A DNA stretch of 64,000 nt from positions 50,149,285-50,213,284 of the forward strand of contig OU862910.1 in the NCBI GenBank assembly GCA_917880885.1, read 5' to 3'. Source of the stretch: Limnephilus marmoratus. Its lineage: Eukaryota > Arthropoda > Insecta > Trichoptera > Limnephilidae. This document shows positions 23,381 to 34,300 of this stretch, one piece after another (positions within the stretch are counted from its first letter, which is position 1; every line of letters begins with the position of its first letter). The position numbers and the translations under genes are program-made. The notes below the pieces were generated by a model. That model did not search any database, was not told where the DNA came from, and saw only the letters and a list, made by a program, of their open reading frames with translations.

Positions 23381-24669
23381 ACTGAATGTTGAAAGACAGT
23401 TGTTTGAAAAAAAAGACTTTAGTAAAGGTGTATATCTCACAAGCTATTATAAAACACGCTCTCGACCTCTTGTTCCGCGCTTTTCAATCGGTGGTATTGA
23501 ATCCAACGCTGTACTATTTCGTCGTCTATATAGCCTGTGTTGATTCCGTGGCGAGCTGACATGGAAGAAGCTGATTGGACCAAATAATTATATCTCAAAG
23601 TAGGCGTCATGACTAAAAACATGTCCCAAAATGATCGTATTACGTTACAAATTATGCTAATATTACGAAAAATTTTAACATACAGTTGTTATTTTTAAAA
23701 TAAGTAATATATCTGCACGGTCAGATTTAATAATAAATAATTGCAGTCAGATAGCACAAAAGGTATAAAAAAATATTCGTTCCCTGAAATCAAAAACTTT
23801 TTATAATTTATTTGAAAGTGTTGTCTTTTCAGTTTTTATATACACGTAGATATTTTTTAATTGTGGCAGTAGTAGTAACGTATACATATATGATTTTCAC
23901 ACGGGCTACAATTTTTGGGGATGTCTCAGCTCTCTCGAAGGTCGTTTTGGAGATAAAAAGAATGCCATCATATTCATATCGAATTCCTTACCCATCGCTT
24001 AAACCGTAAGCGGGGCTTTGGGCACGTTGAGTATGGGGGCCCTATAATATAATTAAAAACACAGAGGAAAATAACGAAAATTCAAAATAATTATCCTAGA
24101 ATGTGAGTTCCGGGGTCCCCCCTTCCGGGCCCGTACCCCGTATGCCCTTGGATTAAAAACGGAACTGGCTGCGAGACGGTACAGATTGTGAGACCCACAA
24201 CCAAGGAATTAAATTAAGTTCATAGCGGTAAAATATTTCGCAAAATCTTAGGATCTACGCTAGGAAATAAATCCTCGAAAATAAAAACAAATTTCCTAAA
24301 TCCCAAAGACGACTGTAATGGACTGTACCAATAATGTGGAAACAATATTAAAATACCAAAACTCGTGACCAAGTGGGTGCTTCATCACTCCTTTGAAAAG
24401 CCATTAAAAGTAATGAAAACAAAACTTGGATAAGTTGGTTAGGTTAGGTTATAGGCTATTTTTAATTTCATCACTATTAATGACTTTTAATTGTTGAGTT
24501 GTCATAGAATAGACTGAATAGAGTGCCATGAGGGTGCCCCAGTGGAAGTGACCCAGAGAAAGAACGGGGAAAAGTGAGGTAAATGGCGAGGGAGCGTGAC
24601 CAAACTGCCGCCAATTTTTGTGTACCAAATCCCACCCTGAGATACTAGGATGAGCATCATACATTCCAC

Positions 24670-25084
24670 GACTCCAGATACGAATATCTACAGCCTGTAT
24701 GTCTGACGAATATCTACAGCGCATATGTTTAACTAATATCTACGAACTTCAGAGTGTTGATTAATATCTACAGAGCGTAGGTTGAACTAATATCTACAGA
24801 GCGTAGGTTGGACTAATCAGCTAAATGTGCCCAATGGTCCGATTTACATACATACTTACATAAATTAAGTTTTTTAAACTGCATACGCAATATTACGTTA
24901 TTCCAATTTATATAATTGCAAATCCAACCTCTGCCAGTGCTGTAGATATTCGTCAACACTTTGGTTCTCATAGATATTAATCAACAGTTTGAGCTATAGA
25001 TATTCGTCAACATTTTGATTCTCATAGATATTAGTTCGATTTTTTCAGTTTTTGGAATTCCTGTAGATATTAGTAGACGCCTCC
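24670..25084 (+). mobile_element. Iterated-motif element, copy 1
   Basis: Bounded by CATTCCAC on both sides (8-bp duplication, 24662-24669 and 25085-25092). The left third repeats AATATCTACAG-type words five times; the right third repeats the inverse CTGTAGATATTCGTCAA or TAGATATTAGT five times. A central core of about 120 bp (AATTAAGTTTTTTAAACTGC) is shared with the inverted copy at 51468-51901. Non-autonomous, hAT-like by duplication length. Confidence 0.65.
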
Positions 25085-25364
25085 CATTCCACGCCAGATT
25101 CCTGCGCATTACGGCGCATTTCAATCTAGTAAAGAGTACATTCGTAAGTGGCGCCAATTTTGCGCATTGGAAGATGAACAGGCCGCGGCGCAAGTAAATA
25201 AACTAATTAAGCTGATTTTAATTTGAGGTGGAAGAATAAATTAGTAAGATGAAAATAAATAAACCATGGACACGAAAAGAGATTAATAGCAGCATAAATA
25301 AACAATTTCAGGGTAGCATCTTCGTTCTATCGCCACGAACTCTGCTAAAACGCTGGGTACACTA

Positions 25365-25460
25365 CACTACACATTTACAAACCAAGATGCGAGCCGAACC
25401 ACGAATTATGAAAAAGGAACGAAGCAACCACATAATTCGTGGTTCGACTCGCATAGTGTA
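25365..25460. repeat. Inverted repeat ATGCGAGCCGAACCACG
   Basis: ATGCGAGCCGAACCACGAAT and its near-inverse ATTCGTGGTTCGACTCGCAT, separated by about 35 bases, make a strong hairpin. Possibly the centre of a small MITE; no other signal. Confidence 0.4.
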
Positions 25461-25689
25461 TTCGCAGTATTATGCGACTACTGGTTTGCCAATTATATTT
25501 AAATGCTTCGCTAAAACGATAGCATTTTTAAAGAAAGATTCTTGCTAGCATTCCACTACGAAAATACTCATTGCCCATGAACCTAATGCGCGAGGGATTA
25601 TTTTTTACATGCAAATAGTGGTTCTAGTAGTCGATGTCTGTTGACATCCGTTGATGTCTATGGTACATCACAATAAAACACAATAGCCC

Positions 25690-25841
25690 CCCCCACACGG
25701 ACATTATAGGCCGCGCGCAAAAAAGTCTCACAGTGAACTGCGCTGTAAAATGTTATTTTACTTTCGGTCTTTACTTTTCTACGCAGCGGCCAGAAGTGGC
25801 GCCAGTGGCGCGCTCCGAAATGTACGTACGGTGGGTGCTAA
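25690..25841. mobile_element. Diverged copy of the 60970 foldback MITE
   Basis: Contains AGTCTCACAGTGAACTGCGC then CGGTCTTTACTTTTC and GCGCTCCGAAATGTACG, the same order as at 60970-61128 but with eroded arms. Confidence 0.5.
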
Positions 25842-26621
25842 TATATTTTGTCTATGCCCCGATTTGAAGTAAATCCCTTTTAAAATAAATATGTAGTGAT
25901 ATAAATACGAATATCAGTATTTCACCACATGAAATAAGCCAAAAGAACTTTGAAAAACTATGTTCGTTTTCAATTTGAACAGGGAATGATGTCGAGTATG
26001 TTCACTTTATGTATTTTCCCTCCTTTTTTATTGACATTGTTTGTGTAAAGATTTATTTTAGGAACTAGGATGGCGCGAAAGTGCAGTCCGTGCAGCCTGC
26101 CAGCCTGTCATTGCGTTTTCTGATTGGGACCCGGTCGGCTCAGGCTCTGCTTATTGAGTTCTACAATCCATTTTTCCCTCCGGTTAGCCTGTGAAATAAT
26201 ATCTTTTTAATTTCTGGTTGAAATTATTGATTTGAACTTCATTATTACAGGTAAACAAATATAAATAACCTGAACAATTATCGTGGCTTGTGTAAAAAAA
26301 ATGACTGAATCATTTGTTTATCAAGCTTGTATTATTTTATCATGCATGTTATGTCATTCTTTATCGTGTGAATTCATCCGTTCAATTTATAGATGGTTGA
26401 ATTGTTTTTATATTTACTTGTTTATATTACGCTTCGTTATGGGTCTGAGTTTGAGCTTAGGGGAAAAATTGAAAGGTCGTTGTAGATGTAGCAAATATTT
26501 TTGAATCATATCGTGCAAAATTTAATCCTTTCATCAAACTCTCTGAAATGCTAATTTGTCTCTTTACATTTACGATATAAATAGATACAGCAGATTAATA
26601 ATACCTAATAAAAATAATAAC

Positions 26622-26877
26622 AATTGACGGGTTGAAAACCATACTGGTATAAGCAACAAATCAGAAGAAAAGAGAAAATGACAATTTTGTGTTTTATTTT
26701 GTAACACACTACATACAGTGTGAGTTAACCCAACCAATAATAGATGGCGTTGCGATTTTTTCTCGTTCATACCCTTTTGGCACAACGAAAAATACCATCT
26801 TTACTATAACTTCTCGCACCTAACTCATTTTTCTAATTTTTGTCACTTGTACCGGTATGGTTTTCAACCCGTCAATT
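26622..26877. mobile_element. MITE with 23-bp inverted ends
   Basis: AATTGACGGGTTGAAAACCA at the left and TGGTTTTCAACCCGTCAATT at the right are exact inverses, extended inward by TACTGGTA / TACCGGTA. About 255 bp, no coding capacity, superfamily unassigned. Confidence 0.6.
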
Positions 26878-27127
26878 TTTATTCCGTCGGATTTTAATAA
26901 ATTTTGTGATATATCTTAGAATCCAACCGAGTTTTTGTTTGTTTTTTTAAAGGGAACTATTCCCGGGCTACAAATAACCCGAAAAACCTGACATTATTTG
27001 TAATCCTCCCACTTCCATCTTTATAATTGTAAAATTTTGCGTGAACTGCGAAAGAGGTTCGAACCCGCAACGCCTGGTGGTTCCCGGGCGGGAACTCGAT
27101 CCAAGTATCAAATCGGCTGCTAACTGG

Positions 27128-27611
27128 CAGTGGTGGTTAGGATACCCAAAATATAAAGAAAAAATATCTGATGCTGCTTTGTCTATCTCTCTAAAATTTG
27201 TAACCTTCTGTGCACATGGTGATATTCCGAGGTGTCCTTTAGCATTTGCCTATATTTCTTGCTTTCTCGATCGTAGGCAATCTGTGAAAATGCACACGCG
27301 CACTTGTATGTGAAATTCAAAAAGCTCGGTGACAAACTATTTAGTCCCCTATCGTTAGATCAAGAAAGCGCGCTCTCAAAATAAGTTTGATGATCATCTT
27401 GCAAGATATTGCATTTTTTTAGTAGTAAGGTTTTATAAATTGATAATTGGTATGTAGATATTTTAATTTATTTTGTGTTTAGACCCGATTAGATGTATCA
27501 CTTGTCCATGAGAAATTTTACATTATAAACTCCGGGTAGTGAGATATGCCAGTACAACACATGTAAAAAATGTCATTCCCCGCCACCAAAGAAGTGCTCG
27601 AGCCGCCACTG
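27128..27611. mobile_element. Non-autonomous hAT element with 8-bp duplication
   Basis: CTAACTGG at 27120-27127 and at 27612-27619 flank a 484-bp unit with ends CAGTGGTGGTTAGGA and (inverse) CAGTGGCGGCTCGAG. CAGTGGCGG-type ends and 8-bp duplications are typical of hAT elements. The open frame crossing the left edge is not a gene. Confidence 0.7.
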
Positions 27612-27903
27612 CTAACTGGTCATTGGTGGTCCACAGAATTTTTATTAATTTGAGTGTAATAATAACCCAGTGTGTTTTCATTTTAAATAATCACTCCTTC
27701 AATACATAAATCATCAGCGCGAACAACCCTCATTTCATGGCTTCTTGTCCAAGGTTTGGAGTTTTCACCTCCGCATTCACCAGCAGTTACGGCCCCTCCA
27801 AATATCTTATTCATTACAAGTTAATTATTGTAAAGTTTTTCTGTAGTCCTCCAGATGTTTTATTAGTACTGGCCAGTATCTCAGTACTATTCTGTATTGA
27901 TTA

Positions 27904-28089
27904 AGACTTAGAAGTTCTTTGAGATCTCAGAGACTGTTTATTGTTATTTCGTACTATACAAGTATTGTTATGGACACTTATAGCTAGTTTTTGGTTTGAA
28001 GAGCTCTCACTAAATAATGACTGCCTAACCGCTTTGGCTATCTTCGGCACTGTAACCGACACCATGTGACCCTCAATCGAATATAACAT
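27904..28089 (-). other. Short ORF divergent from dNK, uncertain
   Basis: An ATG at 28089 opens 61 codons (MLYSIEGHMVSVTVPK, KAVRQSLFSESSSNQK). It points away from dNK about 125 bp upstream of the dNK TATA box. No domain recognised; may be chance. Confidence 0.2.
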
Positions 28090-28214
28090 GACAACTCGGA
28101 CAATGTTAGTCTAATCATAGACCGGTTATGATGCATTACAACTATAGAGAAGGCCTCTTTGGTGGTCAGTCATTTTCCACCCTTGCTGAGTGTCCGGCGG
28201 AGCTATTCCAGTAT

Positions 28215-28252
28215 TATAAATCTGCTGCCCTTCAAACAATCTTTACAGTTCG
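28215..28252 (+). promoter_or_regulatory. Candidate dNK core promoter (TATA and initiator)
   Basis: TATAAAT at 28215-28221 is followed about 30 bases later by TTTACAGTTCGCAGTTG, an initiator-like sequence near 28245. Two upstream ATGs (28278, 28287) open a short frame ending in TGA near 28360, just before the dNK start. A possible acceptor (TTTTCCAG) at 28351 leaves open an upstream exon instead. Confidence 0.35.
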
Positions 28253-28369
28253 CAGTTGAACTGAACACCAATATTTTATGACTTCAATGTTTTGCTTTTG
28301 GATCTTCTCAAAAATGTTGAAAATAACTTATGTGCATTATTTAATTTTCCAGGATACTTTGTGAGAACA

Positions 28370-31300
28370 ATGGCAGCCTGCTATTCCTCATTCACTAAGA
28401 AAAAGCCTTTTACCGTTCTGGTGGAAGGCAACATAGGAAGCGGCAAGACGACTTTTCTGGATCATTTCAAGCAATTTGAAGACATCACGCTGCTCACGGA
28501 GCCTGTGGAGCAATGGAGAAATTTGAATGGAATGAATTTATTGGTAAAAATCACGAGATATTATAAATATATTTACAATTTGGGAGGCGGGAATGGGTAC
28601 CGCCGCCCCAGGAACCTTTATTGGATAACCAACACCTCTCCTATAGGTCACCCCAAGTGGTTCGCTACGTTTGGTGATTTAGCAAGGGTGCCCAGGTTAA
28701 TGGGATGAAGTTTGTCTCTAGGTCTGATGACCAGGACACACTAACCCTTATTGGGCGGCTGGCTACATTTGCGAATGTTCCCTGGAAATGGCGTGAATTT
28801 TCAGTTTTGCAACTTATGTATTAAAATTCTAATAACTCTGCAATCTGACGATTTAAAATTTTGAAAAAAATTGTGTAATACGAATAATTGTTTAATGTAC
28901 AGTTAAAAATAATAACAATACAATTTTGAGTAGAGGTCAACTAATAAATAAATAAATAAACTTGTAATTACCACAAAAAATGTAGCCTTCCCGCAAATAA
29001 TCAGTCATAGAATAGTAATGGTATAGTTTATCGTAAAACTTAATTAGTATATGTCATAAATGTACTTTTCCACATAATGTTATAATAAATTAAAACTTTT
29101 TTTCAACGAATATACGTAAACAAATGATTTTTTCAGTCACTATAAGAAATTGCCCTTCTCACTCACACACATTCAAGTTACTCTGCGTCGGCATTGAACA
29201 CGGTGACCACGCGTTAGTTTTGTGGGACCGGGCGTGTATTATCAATTAAAAGTTTTGTAGTGCGTGATTTATTTCAAAACATTTTGTAGGGTATAAAGCA
29301 ACTTCACAGTCATTACACCAATGACGAGTCGGAACACGTTTTTTTGGCTCTCGCATAGTGTTTTTACAAACATAACATCGCCAGTATGATGTTTGTCGCT
29401 TTGAGTTGACAGTTAGCATTTTAAAATTAAACTGTAACCATTTCTCCACGCAGGCAAAAAACTCTGTCCATCTATTTCTGCCGGGGGATTAATTTCTAAT
29501 AAATCAGAATCCTCAATTTCACCGTCACTTATTTCTGGAGGATCATATGGATCCTCTAAATTGTCCACTCTATACTCATCATCGTCACTCATAGAAAAAT
29601 CTGAATCAATGTTTAAAACATATCATTCAACTCTTCCTCTTCCATTGAAATTGAGATCAAAAACAATATCATAAATATAAAAATTCACGTAACAAAATAC
29701 GACGAAGTCCACCAAATCTTAATGTTAATAATATAACACCAAGAAGTCATAAGCAATCTCCAGTTACCGGCGCCTCGAAACGATCAAAACTAATGGATAC
29801 CCTACAATATAAACAAACACACTACAAACGCGTGTACCGACAGGCGATCACGGTGCGTCCAGTACACAGGCATGCTGTAATGTAACTGTGTGGGTGGCAT
29901 ATCTTACGATAGGAGATTTCTGTGAGATGAGATGTTACAAAAACAGCTCGGAAATTAAAAACTCTCAAGTAAAAGTGTTAATATATTTTTTATGAGGTAG
30001 TTAAATCATCAGGCTAATGAAAAATCCCCTTTCTTTCGTCTTTGATCAGTAAATAAACGTTACAAATAATAATTAAAGTGACTCACGCTCCGTGGCTACG
30101 AATGTAGCCAGCCGTCAGCTGGGACAGAATTATCCGGGCTGCAAATGTAGCCAGCCGCCCAATAGGGGCTAAACCCCAGATTCCTACCCACCCCTTAAAC
30201 CATTTTCCTTCCCAGAACTCTTCTCTCCTTCCTTTCCCTAAAAAAACCCTCCACACAGCATTCCCAAAAATGACATAGGCCCTCAGAGAAATTATTTTCG
30301 TGGGGGCCTCCTGTGTGGAGCTCTTGTAAAAAAAAATATATATATGGTAACCCCTCAGAAAATTGCCAATTTGCACTTTAAATGTCTTAAACGAAATGAC
30401 ATTTTACGAAAAATTTGTGTTATTACCGTTTCACAATTAATGCTCTATAAATGAAACATTTCTGAACGTAGCCGAATAGTAATAACTGTTTTAGACAGGT
30501 TACAAAATAAGCTTTCGAATTATTATATTATAAATAAATATTAATATTTGTAAATATTAAAATTTAGAATGCAAACATTAAAAAAATGTCAAAATGACTC
30601 ACGTGATGTATTTATGTAAAAACGGTACTAAAATCACAGATTATGTAAACAACAATACTTATTCTATTGTATAAATGTGTAATAAACATTTTTGTCACCT
30701 CACTTTTCAATCATTTCATATAAAAATGTTTAATAAAAATTAACAATGTCGGGAGCGGGCGACCCGCCCGTGGGAAATTTGGCGGGATAAATTGTCTGTC
30801 AGACTGCGCGTCTGACAGAATGTTCTTTTTAGGTATTTCTATGGACAACTTGAATAGAGATGTGCAGCATGATTCACTATCGACCTTTCACTTTTTATTT
30901 TACGGATGTAACTAAAACAATAACGGAGTTATAACGGTTTCTATGGAGACACGCGCGTTGACGAGTAAACACGCTTATTGTACTTGACTGCTATCGTTAT
31001 TTTAACGAGTATACTTGCTTACATTGCTGAGGGGTTAAACGGAAATTATTTATAAAATATTTGCCTCAGGAATATTGTCAATTTTTCTTTTTTTGCTGAC
31101 AAGTGAGAGACCATCAGAAATTTACTTTACTAATGAAAACCTTTAGCCTTCCGTCAGGCACAATGCAAACCCTAACACGATCGGGTGCAATTCATCTATG
31201 AGATTAAATCACGGAAAAACAGATCAAAATAGATTTTTCACTCAATTTTTCGAGACAAACGGAAACTGGCCCCCTGTGAGTGTAGGGTGTAGGGGAAGTA

Positions 31301-34300
31301 GGAAAAGTCAGAAGACCGTAGATCGGCAATATTTACCCTTGGCACAAAAATAACAGATCACTTCATCTCACAGATTAGTTATGCCTGACGAAAGGTTAGT
31401 GACCTTGAAAATCATGAAATCTGTCAAAAGTAATAGACACATTTCAAATATAGGATTATTAATAAAATAATTTTCTGATTATAGATAGGTACCTACTTCA
31501 TTGGTTGTCTGAATTATTCTTCACGCAATCAGTTCCAATTTTTAGAAAGACACTTAAATTCAAAGTAAATTTAATAATAATAGTTTATTCCAGAATGCAT
31601 GAAGTACACTCCAGAATGTGGTAGTGTAATGCGATAGAGCATTTAGTCTCACCTACCACAGGTACACTATGCTCGGTCATAATCTCAACCGATTTTCGAG
31701 TATAAAGGATCTTGGGATTATGTATGAAAATAAGCTGACATTTCGTCCTCATATCGAAGGGGTTTGCCAGTCGGCCTTAAAAATGTTAGTGTTTGTTCTC
31801 CGAACCGTCAGAGTTTTTCGGGATACCCGTGCTCTGAGGATTTTATACTTCTCCCTAGTTCGCAGTAGGCTGGAGAGTGGTTCGCTTATCTGGAATCCTC
31901 ATGAGGTTGGATGCTCCCTCATGTTGGAGAAGGTTCAAAAAAAGTTTCTAAGATTTCTCTACATGAGGGAGTGCGGCCACTATCCATGGCTCTACCCGAC
32001 GAACTTTCTTCTGGGCATGCTGGGACTCCACTCCCTGCAGCTCAGAAGGGAGGGGTACGCTGCTACCCACTTATTCAGACTGCTGCGTGGCTATATTGAG
32101 AATTCAGCCAGACAAATCAACCGGGCTGAAACTGGAATACAACATTTGGGTTATAACGTATAATCATTGGTCTCCTTTTTTTCTTAGGACTTGATGTACA
32201 AGCAGCCAGACAAGTGGGCCATGCCATTCCAGTCGTACGTGACCCTGACCATGCTGCAGATGCACACGCAGGAGACGGACACCAGGATCAAGCTCATGGA
32301 GCGCTCCATCTTCAGTGCGCGGTACTGCTTCGTAGAGAACATGATCCAGTCCAATGTCATGCACCCAGCCATGTCCGCTATCCTTGATCAGTGGTTCAAT
32401 TACATCACGTCCACTGTGGAGATTCCCGTTGACCTAATCGGTAAGATAAAATAACAGTTTTTGTGCATTTGAAGTAGTAATATGTTGACCTACTTGTAAA
32501 TTATCTGTAATAATATTTTTTTTTGCATAATTTTATGATAACATTATACTATCTTGAGGATGATGCATTCTTAAGTAATAAATTTCAATATTTAGTTATG
32601 TACATTGTGTGCATTGAATTATTTGTTTTGTTTCACGACACCTTTTACAAGTCATTTTACGAATTATGAAACAATTAGCATGGTGCATAGTAATACATAT
32701 ACACTAGACTAGCGTTTCCTAACCTTTTTCAGCCACGGACCCCTAGAAAATCAAACACAATTTTCGAGGACCCCCTTAATAAAAAAACCAGCAATTTCGG
32801 GTCATTTATTTTATTGCTACAAATACGTCAAAAAACTTTTTTATAAAAAATAAGTTAATAATTAATGTACAACAGTAACATCAACATTCACATTAATTAA
32901 CGGTTAACTAATGTGAAGTTTGGTGTTGCCTTTTTGCAACTAAATTAGTAATATTCGTGTTGATGTTACTAATAAGTTGTAATCTCAAGTCGGATTCCAC
33001 TTGTAAACTGTTTCTGTATTTGTTCTTAATATATTTGCTTTTAAATATGAAAAGCAGTAAATGTTTCAGTGTTTCTTCTGATATTTCCTTACAATCTTTC
33101 TTTACATTCACTCAAAAACTTGATAAAGAGGATTCTTTGAAATTACATTTAAAAACTGAATCACAAGATATTTTTCTATTACTTGGTTTTCCTGTTCTGT
33201 TGTCAAGCCAGTAATATCAGTAACGTCCATGTTGCCAAGGTCTAATATCCAATTATTATTTTTGTCGGGTACTGGAAAATAATCCCAAAACGAAGACGTG
33301 TAGCGATTTTGAGACTTTTGGTGGCATTTAATTATTACTAGCGAGTTCCCGGCATGCGTTGCTATTCCAATTAATAAAGAAATTGTTTCTCCCTGCATGT
33401 CCTATCCCATTCATCCCGTTCCCCTTCCTCTTTTGCATCACCTTCCCCTCACACGGTCCCACTCCGCCTTCCTTCTCCCCATTCCCCTCTCCCGCTTCTC
33501 CCGCCCCGCGAGCCCCCTTTTTGAGTTCCCCTCCCCCCTCCCGAGTTCCCCTCTCCCCTCCCACATTCCATACATTCAGTCTTCAAACAGCTCGCGTGCC
33601 ACCTATTGCAATTTTTTATACAAATTTCATTATGCAGAGCTCATCGCTTCTTTTATACAAACCTTGTCCTGACAATAACGAACACAAAAAAAAAGAATTA
33701 TCCAATTTGGTGCAGTCGTAGAAGTTATGAGTGTACATACATTTCGGTGATTCATTTTTATTTATAGGTATAGATAGATAGTGGTCCTGTGATGAGACTG
33801 CGGACCCCCATACATATATTCGGACCACAGGTTAAGAAACACTGCACTAGACAGTCTTCCACGTAGATTTCAATAGAAACCAATATTGCCCCTGACTTAA
33901 TTTTATAACGTAAAAGAGTAAAACATATCGATTTAATTTGAAATGCTGTAAAGGACAAAAAGTTAATTGTTCAGGAGAGCGAAAAGAAAGTTTTTGTAGA
34001 CCTATAATTATTTTTTTTATTATAAAATAACATTTTTTGTAAATTTCTTTAACTTTTAGGCTGCGTTCGAATGATGTTTAATTTTAGTGATGTCACCACC
34101 TACCAGCACATTTTTCAATCTTGTCTCGCCGACCAATAATACTTTTTAAAACCGTAATAAAACATACTTCACATGGTCATTCTTTATACAGGGTGTTAAG
34201 GGACGTACTTGACTTACTTTAAAACCAGTGATTCCTGACGTTATTTGGAGTAAAAAATGTAAATGAAATTTTGGTCTCCGGTGACTTTTTTTGATGACTT

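Noticed and set aside
26283..26504. Small membrane protein
   Set aside because: Only compositionally hydrophobic, with no splice signals or recognisable motif, between repeats.
33359..33721. Proline/serine-rich protein
   Set aside because: Open on both strands only because of a C/T-rich tract in a repeated retroelement; stops at its edges.
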